A DNA stretch of 43,631 bases, from contig CANQSK010000008.1 in NCBI GenBank assembly GCA_947626475.1, positions 1 through 43,631 of the forward strand. Direction: 5' to 3'. Below the pieces are notes generated by a model. The model searched no databases. It was not told where the DNA came from and saw only the letters and a program-made list of their open reading frames with translations. The stretch comes from an uncultured Lachnospiraceae bacterium. Its GTDB lineage: Bacteria > Bacillota > Clostridia > Lachnospirales > Lachnospiraceae. The translations under genes and the position numbers were made by a program. Positions 26,792 through 34,926 of this stretch are shown piece after piece; the stretch's first letter is position 1; every line of letters begins with the position of its first letter.

Positions 26792-26820
26792 AGTATACAA
26801 TATCGCCTTATTAGTTTCAA
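26792..26820 (-). promoter_or_regulatory. Promoter of the PAP2-polyferredoxin-TlpA operon
   Basis: On the minus strand TTGAAA (26815-26820), a 17-base spacer and TATACT (26792-26797). It leaves a leader of about 105 bases before the PAP2 start. Confidence 0.7.
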
Positions 26821-26859
26821 TGAATTTTGTCTAATCGCCTGTATTTTATGTTATATCAC

Positions 26860-26888
26860 TTGTTTTTAACTCTTTTCTGATGTATAAT
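26860..26888 (+). promoter_or_regulatory. Promoter of the LytTR regulator / NRPS operon
   Basis: TTGTTT (26860-26865), a 17-base spacer and TATAAT (26883-26888), 39 bases before the regulator start. It is divergent from the PAP2 promoter, about 40 bases away. Confidence 0.7.
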
Positions 26889-26927
26889 ACGGGAAACGGC
26901 CGGCACGGCCCTGAAAGGAGTGATTCC

Positions 26928-27725
26928 ATGAAGACAGACGATCTGATCCGCCGCTCTATTTTTATCATAACGGAATACTACAAAAACAATCTGGAGCCCT
27001 TCTTTGAGAGCATCAGCGATGACATCCTGTGGCTCGGCCCAGCCGAGAGGCAGCAGATGCAGGGCCGTGAAAACCTGATCCAGGCGTGGGCGGCCGAAAA
27101 ACATTCCCTGACCTTTACCATGGGAGACATCAAAGCCCTGTGCGTCTCGCCTCACTCCCGAGTGAAAGAGATTCTTCTGCATTACGACATCTACACGCAT
27201 TTTCCCAACGGCAATACGGAGCTTCACGATCAGCGGCTGCACTATACATGGCGGGAAAACCGGGCGAAAACCGCCGCCGGATGGGAATCCCGGTCTGAGA
27301 TCGTCATGCTGCATATCAGCAACCTGTGGAAGTACGACAGCCGGGATTTCATTTATCCTGTCCACTACGAGACCGTCGCGCGTCTCATTGAAAAGCCGGA
27401 ACATTTCGTGACCGTGAAAGCTTCTGATCAGAGCATACGCCGCATTGCGTCAAACCACATTTTGTATATCGAGACCATCAAGCGTTCCGCAAAGCTGAGG
27501 ATGCATACGGAAAGTGACACGATCACCATAAACGGAACGATGCCGGAATTTGAAAGAAGCTATCCCGGGCTTTTTCTGCGCATACACGCCGGCTATCTGC
27601 TCAATCCCGCCCATGTGCGGAAGATCTGCCGTTTCTTTGTGACCCTATCGGACGGAACCCAGCTTCCTGTCCCGGAGAAGAAATATACCCAGATCAAGAA
27701 ACTGCTCCTGGAAGAAAGTCTCTGA
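26928..27725 (+). CDS. SnoaL-like / LytTR transcription regulator
   Basis: 265 residues from ATG 26928 (AAAGGAG at 26914-26920); an earlier in-frame ATG at 26880 lies in the -10 box and is not used. Residues 1-150 look like a SnoaL/NTF2-type fold (helix YYKNNLEPFFESISDDILWL, then GRENLIQAW, then strands ending in LHISNLWKY). Residues about 160-262 are a LytTR DNA-binding domain (HILYIETIKRSAKLRMHTES, LFLRIHAGYLLNPAHVRKIC, LPVPEKKY). The N-terminal fold can bind small ligands, so this may be a one-component sensor that controls the downstream biosynthetic genes. No phosphoacceptor receiver domain is present. Confidence 0.82.
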   Translation: MKTDDLIRRSIFIITEYYKNNLEPFFESISDDILWLGPAERQQMQGRENLIQAWAAEKHSLTFTMGDIKALCVSPHSRVKEILLHYDIYTHFPNGNTELHDQRLHYTWRENRAKTAAGWESRSEIVMLHISNLWKYDSRDFIYPVHYETVARLIEKPEHFVTVKASDQSIRRIASNHILYIETIKRSAKLRMHTESDTITINGTMPEFERSYPGLFLRIHAGYLLNPAHVRKICRFFVTLSDGTQLPVPEKKYTQIKKLLLEESL

Positions 27726-27823
27726 CCTTTTCATATTTTCGGGCGCCTGTGATTTTTTAGTTATTGATTTTCTTTCTTTCCTGTTTTATCATGCTATCAT
27801 GGTATAGTATCAGGGAGGCTGCT

Positions 27824-28138
27824 ATGAAGATCATCAAAAGCGAAGAAAATGGAAGAACCGTGCTGGCCGTTGAGGGCTGGCTGGACACGCCGTCATCGGG
27901 AGAGCTGATGGAGGCCGTGGAGGCTGTGGAAAACGCTAAGAGTCTCGTCCTTGACTTTAACGGAGTCGAATATATCTGCTCGTCCGGTCTGAGGGCAGTG
28001 CTCCGCGGTTATCAGAAAATGCAGAAGATGGGCGGAGACTTTTCCGTCGTGGGTGTACGCGCCGAGGTAATGGATGTATTCCGGCTGACGGGATTCGACA
28101 AGGACTTAAACATCGCAGCCAGGGAAGAAAAGGAGTAA
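27824..28138 (+). CDS. STAS-domain protein of the NRPS operon
   Basis: 104 residues from ATG 27824, five bases after GGGAGG; an upstream in-frame ATG at 27764 lacks a ribosome site. Single STAS domain: VLAVEGWLDTPSSGELMEAV, LVLDFNGVEYICSSGLRAVL and FRLTGFDKDLNIA, with the phospho-Ser candidate in YICSSGLR. The AAGGAG at its 3' end serves the NRPS gene, so the two are coupled. A likely partner is the RsbW-like domain fused to the MATE exporter at 34927-36696. Confidence 0.85.
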   Translation: MKIIKSEENGRTVLAVEGWLDTPSSGELMEAVEAVENAKSLVLDFNGVEYICSSGLRAVLRGYQKMQKMGGDFSVVGVRAEVMDVFRLTGFDKDLNIAAREEKE

Positions 28139-28143
28139 AGATT

Positions 28144-29607
28144 ATGAGCGCGAAGAATGAAGATTTTGAATACTTTCGGAGAGTGATTCTAAACCCGGAC
28201 GCGGACTCCCTGCCACTGCCTGATTCGCAGGCGCGGGAGGAGGATTTCGACGAGGCGCTTCTGCGCCGCGCCCTGCCGGACGGCCTTGCACAGAGTCTTG
28301 ATGAATTTGCCCGGCAAGAGGGGATTGATTTGATCGTCCTGTACGAGACTGCGGCGATGTTTCTGCTAGGAAAATACAGCGGCAGCACAGACGCCCTCTG
28401 CGCTCTTGTCCGCGGGGGAAGGCGCGTCTCTGCTTATTTGGATTTTGAAAAAGAAACCTCCGTTGCCGGCTGCTGCCGTGAGATAAAGACCCAGACAGAC
28501 AAAGCCATGAGGCTCAGCGCTATCGGCTTCGATACGCTCTGCGAAGAGCTGGGATTGTCTGCGATGCCGGTGCTGACAGGCAACCAGGTGTTTTTTGACG
28601 GCTTTTCCCTCAAAGACGCCGTGCCGGAAACGGCTCTGTGCCTGCTTTTCAACGGGAATGCAGGAAAACTATGTGGCGAGCAGACAGACAGCCCCTGCGA
28701 CATGAAGACAGACAGCCAGACGGGCAGCCTGTGCGCCAAATACAACGCTGCCCTTTACCGCGAGGACACCATAAGCCGTCTACTGGATTCGCTGACAGTT
28801 GTATTGCAAGCTATCGCCCGAGGCGAAGACCGCACCGGCGAAATCGGCATCCTTTCCGACACCCAGCGCGCGGTACTGGACTCCTTTAACGAGACGGACG
28901 CCCCCTTTGACGCCGGGGAAACACTGATCGACCGCATCAATCGGTCGACAGACCGCTTTCCGGACCACATCGCGGTGGTCTTTAAGGACCGTCGCTGTAC
29001 CTACCGGGAGTTTTCCGACCTCACAGACCGGATCGCCGCTTATTTGCTCCGCAAGGGTGTCGGCCGGGGGGACGTGGTCTCCATCCTGATCCCCAGGTGC
29101 GAGTACATGCCTGTCTGCGCAGTGGGCGTGCTCAAATCCGGCGCGGCCTACCAGCCCCTGGATCCCAGCTATCCGCCGGAGCGCCTTGCCTTCATGATGA
29201 AGGACGCAGGCGCAAAGCTGCTCATCGCGGACAAAGCCCTGCTGACCCTTGTACCGGAGTACGGCGGGACAGTGCTGACAACAGATGAGATCCCCGCCCT
29301 TCCTGCCTGCAAAGAGATTCTTCCCCGCCCGAAGCCGGAGGATCTGTTCATTCTTCTTTATACATCCGGCTCCACCGGCACGCCCAAGGGCGTCATGCTG
29401 GAGCACGGCAATCTGACGGCGTTCTGCAGCTGGTTCACGAAATATTATGAGATGGATGAGAACAGCCGGGCGGCGGCCTACGCGTCCTTCGGCTTTGACG
29501 CCTGCATGATGGATATGTATCCGGCGCTGACAAGCGGCGCTGCACATCATCGCCGAGGACATCCGCCTCGATCTGATCGCCATCAACCGGTATTTAACAG
29601 AAAATAA
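28144..29607 (+). CDS. NRPS, N-terminal fragment: partial condensation domain and first part of adenylation domain 1
   Basis: 487 codons; ATG at 28144 behind AAGGAG. Residues ~1-235 resemble only the second half of a condensation domain (FLLGKYSGSTDALCALVRGG, GFDTLCEELGLS, NGNAGKL) and lack the HHxxxDG active-site motif, so it should be inactive as a condensation domain. Adenylation domain 1 begins at about 245 (DRFPDHIAVVFKDRRCTYRE) and includes the phosphate-loop motif YTSGSTGTPKGVMLEH at 406-421. Near residue 466 the frame shifts: the last ~20 residues are out-of-frame translation, and the rest of the A domain continues in another frame to 34924. Confidence 0.85.
   Translation: MSAKNEDFEYFRRVILNPDADSLPLPDSQAREEDFDEALLRRALPDGLAQSLDEFARQEGIDLIVLYETAAMFLLGKYSGSTDALCALVRGGRRVSAYLDFEKETSVAGCCREIKTQTDKAMRLSAIGFDTLCEELGLSAMPVLTGNQVFFDGFSLKDAVPETALCLLFNGNAGKLCGEQTDSPCDMKTDSQTGSLCAKYNAALYREDTISRLLDSLTVVLQAIARGEDRTGEIGILSDTQRAVLDSFNETDAPFDAGETLIDRINRSTDRFPDHIAVVFKDRRCTYREFSDLTDRIAAYLLRKGVGRGDVVSILIPRCEYMPVCAVGVLKSGAAYQPLDPSYPPERLAFMMKDAGAKLLIADKALLTLVPEYGGTVLTTDEIPALPACKEILPRPKPEDLFILLYTSGSTGTPKGVMLEHGNLTAFCSWFTKYYEMDENSRAAAYASFGFDACMMDMYPALTSGAAHHRRGHPPRSDRHQPVFNRK
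29530..29545 (+). other. Frameshift site in the NRPS gene
   Basis: The first frame reads T-S-G up to 29538; the second frame reads A-A-L-H-I-I from 29534 onward. NRPS adenylation domains have the run SGAALHII at this place. Adding back five bases (one more GCGGC in the GC-rich run at 29534-29540) would restore that run and join both frames. Slippage in a short GC repeat, or an assembly error, would explain it. Confidence 0.75.
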
Positions 29608-29623
29608 GGTCACGCACATTTTC

Positions 29624-32600
29624 ATGACCACTCAGATGGGCAGGCAGTACGCGGAACTGTTCCCGGACAGCGATTATCCGAAATACCTGTCCCTGGGCGG
29701 TGAGACGCTGGTGCCCGTGCAGCCGCCGCGCTGCCGGTTTACCAATGCCTATGGCCCGACGGAGTGTACCATCTTCACCACGGTCTTCCCTGTGGACAGG
29801 CTCTACCGCAACGTACCCATCGGCAGACCCTTAAGCAACATCAAACTGTATATCCTTGACCCGCAGGGCCATCGTGTCCCCGTGGGCGTACCGGGCGAGC
29901 TGTGCATCAGCGGTCCCCAGGTAGCTCGCGGCTACTTAAACCGCCCGGCGCAGACCGCCCAGGTCTTTGTGAAGAATCCGTTCTGTGCCGATCCGCGCTT
30001 TTCACGAATGTACCGCTCCGGCGACATCGTCCGGTTCCTGCAGGATGGCAACGTGGAGTTCATCGGGCGGCGGGATTCCCAGGTGAAAATCCGCGGCTTC
30101 CGTATTGAGCTGAGCGAGGTCGAGGGCGTCATCCGCCAGTTCGAAGGCATAAAAGACGCCACGGTGGTCGCTTACGACGAGGCGGGCGGCGGCAAATACG
30201 TGGCTGCCTACGTGGTGGCGGATGAGCCGGTGGACGTGGAGGCGCTGAACCATTTCATCCGCGAGACCAAACCGCCCTATATGGTACCTGCCGTCACCAT
30301 GCAGATTGAGCGCATTCCTCTGAATCAGAACCAAAAAGTGAACAAGCGGGCTCTCCCCAAACCAGAGAGGCACGCTGATGTCTATACGCCGCCGGAAAAC
30401 GACACCCAGAAGAAAATCTGCGAGCTCCTTGCAGGCATCGTGGGCCATACATCCTTCGGCGCGGATACGGATTTCTTTGAGGCGGGACTGACCTCCGTCG
30501 GTTCCATCAAGTTCCTCGTGCTGCTGACCAACGCATTCGGCGCCGCTGTCACCACCAAAACACTGCGGGAATACGGTACGGCGCGGAAGCTGGAGGAATA
30601 TCTGCGCACGGCGGAAAAAACCGCCGCTTCCATCCGGCGCGACCGCTATCCCCTCACCCAGACGCAGATGGGCATTTACGTGGAATGCATGAAGCATCCT
30701 GAGGCAACCTTTTACAATCTGCCGGGAGTCTTTCCTTTAAACGCGGATACGGATGTGGAAAAGCTGTGCGGCGCGGTGCGCCGCGTGGTGGACGCCCATC
30801 CTTCCGTCAAATGCGCCATCCGCGCGGATGAAGAAGGCAAGGTCTGCATGTTCCCCAGGGACGACCGGCCTGTGGACGTGGACATTGTCCGGGGCACGGA
30901 AGAAGAATATGAAGCATTTTTTAAGGGCTTTGCCCGTCCCTTTGACTTTGAACACGGGCCGCTGTACCGTTTCGCCATCTTTATTACTGACGAGCAAGTT
31001 TATCTTGTTCTTGATTTTCACCATATCATCAGCGACGGTTCGTCCATTGCGGTGTTCGCCCAGGAACTGGACCGGGCGCTGCGGGGCGAAGAACTGCTGG
31101 GCGAGCCCTACTCCCAGTTCGATCTGGCGGCTGACGAGGAACAGGCTCGGGGGAGCGATGTGTACCAAAACGCCAAACGCTATTACGACAGCGTATTTAC
31201 AGGCGTTTCCGGCTGCACGGTGCCGGAGCGGGACACTTATGAGAAACAGGAGCGCTGCGGCTTTGTCCGTATCTTCAGCGACAGACTCTCGCCGGAACGC
31301 GTAGAGGCCTTCTGCCGCGAGAGGCGGATCACCCCCAATGTGTTCTTTCTCTCGCTGATGAGCTTTGTGCTGGGCCGGTACGAACACACGGAGGAAGTCT
31401 GCCTGACCACGATCTACAACGGCCGCAGCGACGGGCGGACCGCCGCCACCATGGGCATGCTGGTCAAGACGCTGCCGGTGTACGCGGAACCGGCAGACAA
31501 CCGCCCTGTTGCGGACTATATGAACGCCATGCAGGAGCAGATCCTCTCCTCCATGAGCAATGATATCTATTCCTTCGCGGAGATCAGCCGGGCCTACGGC
31601 ATCCAGAGCGACGTAATGTTCGTCTATCAGGGAGATGATTTTGTCGAGTTTGATCTGGGCGGGCAAAAGACGGTATTCGCCGAGGGCGTGCCCGATGTGG
31701 CCAAATCCACGCTGTCCATCGATCTGTTTGTGGAGAAGGGCAGGTACCGTTTCGAGTTTGAATACCGTGCGGACATGTACAGCCGCGGATTCATCGACCG
31801 GCTGACTCATGTTCTGGAGGAGGCCGCCCTCAGCTTCCTCACCGCCCGGACGCTGGGTGATGTAAATCTCACACCGGCGGATGAGCTGGAGCGCATCGAG
31901 GGCTTTAACGACACAGATTATCCCGTCGAGCTGGTCAGCGTGAACCGGCTGTTCGAGGGACAGGCCGCTGCGCATCCCCACAAGACGGCACTGATTGCGG
32001 CCGGGGAGCAGGTAACCTATGACGAGCTGAACCGGGCCGCAAACCGGGTAGCCCATGCGCTCATCTCCCTTGGCGTGGAGAAGGACCAGATCGTGGGCCT
32101 TATCCTGGAACGGGACAAATACGATTATATCGTCAACCTCGGCATCCTGAAGGCGGGCGCGGCATTTCTGCCCATGACCCCCTCCTATCCCGATGAGCGC
32201 ATCGAATACTGCCTCACCGATGCCCAAAGCCCATTTGTCATTACAACCGAGTCCATCCGCGATCAGCGAAGCGCCCTGTGGGAGGGAAAGCCCTACCGGG
32301 TTCTGACCGTGGAGGCGCTGCTTGAGTCGGAGAAGGAAGAAAATCCCAACCTGGAAATCGACGTGAGCGCGCTGGCCTACTGCCTGTATACCTCCGGCTC
32401 CACGGGAAAGCCCAAGGGCGTTATGATCGAGCACCGGAACCTGTGCAATTTTGTGAACGCTAACCTGCGCAATATCGAGATCACCAACTACACAGACAAC
32501 GCTTCCGTATCTCTGGCCCTGGCGGCGATCACCTTCGACGTCTCGGTGATGGAGGAATTTATCCCCCTGTGCAACGGCCTGACCGTCTGCATGGCTTCGG

Positions 32601-34924
32601 AGGAGGAAATACACAACCCTGTGGCGCTGGCAACGCTCATGGACGAGAACGGCGTAGACTTCATGTCCTGTACTCCCTCATTTTTGTCCAATGTGATCGA
32701 CCTGGAGCAGATGCAGGGCGCTATCGCGCGGCTAAAGGGCTTCGATTTCGGCGCGGAGGCATTTCCTCCGGCGCTCTACGGCAAAATCCGCGCCATCAAT
32801 CACACGGCTTTTATCGCCAACGGCTACGGCCCGACAGAGTGCACCGTCAGCTGCTCCACGAAATTCTTAAACGATACGGACCGGATCACCATCGGCGTGC
32901 CCCTGGCCAACGTTAAATTCTATGTTGTGGATTCCAAAAACCGCGAGCTGCCGGTGGGCTTTAAGGGCGAACTGGTCATCTGCGGCGCCGGCGTAGGCCG
33001 TGGTTATGTAAATCTCCCCGAAAAGACCAGGGAAGCGTTCTTCCACATGAAGGGCCTGAAGGCGTACCACAGCGGCGACCTGGCAAGATGGACGGAGAAC
33101 GGGGAAATCGATTTCCTCGGCCGCCTGGACAATCAGGTAAAGCTGCGGGGCCTGCGGGTTGAGCTGGATGAGATTGAGAGCGCCATTAACGCCTACGAGG
33201 GCGTCCGCATGAGCAAAGTGATCGTGCGGAACAACGGAAGCGAGGACTATCTGGCGGGCTATTTCACCGCCGACCGTCCGGTGGATCTTTCCGATCTGAC
33301 GGCCCATCTGCACAAGACTCTGACTGCCTATATGGTGCCCGGCGCATTGATGCAGCTGGACGAAATGCCCCTCACGCCCAACGGCAAGATTGACAAAAAA
33401 CGGCTGCCTGATATCCGGTACACAGCGGCGCAACGGGCTTACGTTGAGCCTTCCAACGCACTGGAGGCGGAATTCTGCGAACAGTTTGCCAAGATCCTGG
33501 GACTGGAGCGTGTCGGCGCCACCGACGATTTCTTTGAGATCGGCGGCACGTCTCTGAGCGCGACCCGGATTGCCATGTACGCCCTGAACAAGGGTTATCC
33601 CATCGCCTACAAGGATGTCTTTGCCAATCCAACTCCTGCGATGCTGGCCGGACTGGCCGCCCAAAACCGCAGCAGCGAAGAGCACCCGGCGGACAGCATG
33701 GGCGGCGAGGGACAGCAGAAGGACAGCATAGCCGCCTATGACTACACGGCCATCCATACAATGCTAAAGGGGAACACCGAAGGGCGGCTTGAGAACGTGG
33801 AATCCGGCGAACTGGGCAATATTCTGCTGACCGGCGCGACAGGATTCCTGGGCATCCATGTGCTTCGGGAGTTTCTGAACAACCATACAGGCAAGGTGTA
33901 CTGCCTCATGCGCAAAGGCCGGCACGCGACATGCGAAAAGCGGCTTACGGCCATGCTCGTCTACTACTTCAGTGACCCGTGCGAGGAAGCTTTCCGGGAC
34001 CGCATCGTCTGCGTAGAGGGCGACATCACCGACGGCGAGACCGTGGCGGCTCTCGCGCGCCTGGACTGCTCCATGGTCATCAACTGCGCGGCCTGCGTCA
34101 AGCACTTCGTCAGCGACGACTCTCTGGACCGTGTCAATGTAGGCGGCGTGGAAAACCTTGCGGCAATGTGCAAAGCGTCCGGAAAGCGCCTGGTGCAGAT
34201 CTCCACCACTTCCGTGGCAGGCGAGGGGGACGGACACACGCCTCTTGCGGATAAACGGATGAGCGAGGATGAGCTGTATTTCGGCCAGATCCTGGACAAC
34301 GCCTATGTCCGCTCCAAATTCCTGGCGGAACGAACTGTACTTGAGGCCTGCGCCCGCGGCGAACTGGACGGTCGGATCGTGCGTGTGGGCAACCTGATGA
34401 GCCGCCGCTCCGACGGCGAGTTCCAGATCAACTTTGTCACAAACGGCTTCATGCGCACGTTAAAAGCATACAAGGCGCTGGGACAGTTCCCCATGGGCGC
34501 GATGCACGTCCCGGCGGAATTTTCGCCCATCGACTCGACGGCGGCGGCAATCCTTAAGCTGGCGGCCTGCGAGGGAGGCTTCACAGTCTTCCACGCGTAC
34601 AACAGTCATTCCCTCTATATGTCCGATGTAATCTACGCCATGCGGGCTTACGGCTTTGCCGTTGACATTGTCCCGGATGAGGCCTTTGCCGCGGCGCTGC
34701 GTGATGCCTCCGGACATGAGGATCTCAGCGGCACGGTGCTGGGCCTGATCGCTTATGACAGCAGTGACGGATCGGTGCGCTATGAGATTCCCGCGGATAA
34801 TGATTTTACCGCCAAAGCGCTCTACCGTCTGGGCTACAAGTGGCCTATCACAGATGATACGTACCTGGAAAACGCCATTCGCGCGCTGGATACGCTGGGC
34901 TTCTTTGACAATACGAGGACGTGA
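29624..34924 (+). CDS. NRPS, C-terminal part: A1(end)-T1-C2-A2-T2-reductase
   Basis: 1766 residues from the first ATG in this frame; coding in the frame extends back to about 29534, so this ATG is probably not a natural start. Domains: rest of A1 (NAYGPTECTIF), T1 with phosphopantetheine Ser291 (AGLTSVGS), a full condensation domain with HHIISDG at 466-472, A2 (YTSGSTGKPKG at about 922; FDVSVME; GYGPTEC), T2 with Ser1310 (GGTSL), and a thioester reductase with NADPH motif LLTGATGFLG near 1401-1410 and Tyr1561/Lys1565 (YVRSK). The layout matches AusA and the gut-bacterial NRPSs that release dipeptide aldehydes, which cyclise to imines and pyrazinones. Reading the pocket by eye gives about D-A-M-F-S-G-A-I-F for A1 and D-V-M-S-D-G-G-V-S for A2; I do not assign substrates. 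Confidence 0.9.
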   Translation: MTTQMGRQYAELFPDSDYPKYLSLGGETLVPVQPPRCRFTNAYGPTECTIFTTVFPVDRLYRNVPIGRPLSNIKLYILDPQGHRVPVGVPGELCISGPQVARGYLNRPAQTAQVFVKNPFCADPRFSRMYRSGDIVRFLQDGNVEFIGRRDSQVKIRGFRIELSEVEGVIRQFEGIKDATVVAYDEAGGGKYVAAYVVADEPVDVEALNHFIRETKPPYMVPAVTMQIERIPLNQNQKVNKRALPKPERHADVYTPPENDTQKKICELLAGIVGHTSFGADTDFFEAGLTSVGSIKFLVLLTNAFGAAVTTKTLREYGTARKLEEYLRTAEKTAASIRRDRYPLTQTQMGIYVECMKHPEATFYNLPGVFPLNADTDVEKLCGAVRRVVDAHPSVKCAIRADEEGKVCMFPRDDRPVDVDIVRGTEEEYEAFFKGFARPFDFEHGPLYRFAIFITDEQVYLVLDFHHIISDGSSIAVFAQELDRALRGEELLGEPYSQFDLAADEEQARGSDVYQNAKRYYDSVFTGVSGCTVPERDTYEKQERCGFVRIFSDRLSPERVEAFCRERRITPNVFFLSLMSFVLGRYEHTEEVCLTTIYNGRSDGRTAATMGMLVKTLPVYAEPADNRPVADYMNAMQEQILSSMSNDIYSFAEISRAYGIQSDVMFVYQGDDFVEFDLGGQKTVFAEGVPDVAKSTLSIDLFVEKGRYRFEFEYRADMYSRGFIDRLTHVLEEAALSFLTARTLGDVNLTPADELERIEGFNDTDYPVELVSVNRLFEGQAAAHPHKTALIAAGEQVTYDELNRAANRVAHALISLGVEKDQIVGLILERDKYDYIVNLGILKAGAAFLPMTPSYPDERIEYCLTDAQSPFVITTESIRDQRSALWEGKPYRVLTVEALLESEKEENPNLEIDVSALAYCLYTSGSTGKPKGVMIEHRNLCNFVNANLRNIEITNYTDNASVSLALAAITFDVSVMEEFIPLCNGLTVCMASEEEIHNPVALATLMDENGVDFMSCTPSFLSNVIDLEQMQGAIARLKGFDFGAEAFPPALYGKIRAINHTAFIANGYGPTECTVSCSTKFLNDTDRITIGVPLANVKFYVVDSKNRELPVGFKGELVICGAGVGRGYVNLPEKTREAFFHMKGLKAYHSGDLARWTENGEIDFLGRLDNQVKLRGLRVELDEIESAINAYEGVRMSKVIVRNNGSEDYLAGYFTADRPVDLSDLTAHLHKTLTAYMVPGALMQLDEMPLTPNGKIDKKRLPDIRYTAAQRAYVEPSNALEAEFCEQFAKILGLERVGATDDFFEIGGTSLSATRIAMYALNKGYPIAYKDVFANPTPAMLAGLAAQNRSSEEHPADSMGGEGQQKDSIAAYDYTAIHTMLKGNTEGRLENVESGELGNILLTGATGFLGIHVLREFLNNHTGKVYCLMRKGRHATCEKRLTAMLVYYFSDPCEEAFRDRIVCVEGDITDGETVAALARLDCSMVINCAACVKHFVSDDSLDRVNVGGVENLAAMCKASGKRLVQISTTSVAGEGDGHTPLADKRMSEDELYFGQILDNAYVRSKFLAERTVLEACARGELDGRIVRVGNLMSRRSDGEFQINFVTNGFMRTLKAYKALGQFPMGAMHVPAEFSPIDSTAAAILKLAACEGGFTVFHAYNSHSLYMSDVIYAMRAYGFAVDIVPDEAFAAALRDASGHEDLSGTVLGLIAYDSSDGSVRYEIPADNDFTAKALYRLGYKWPITDDTYLENAIRALDTLGFFDNTRT

Positions 34925-34926
34925 AT

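Noticed and set aside
26880-26927. Upstream ATG at 26880 for the LytTR regulator
   Set aside because: It overlaps the predicted -10 box; the ATG at 26928 has AAAGGAG at the right distance.
30737-32614. 625-codon open frame on the minus strand
   Set aside because: It lies wholly antisense to NRPS condensation and adenylation domains, whose motifs are intact; long antisense frames are expected in GC-rich coding DNA.
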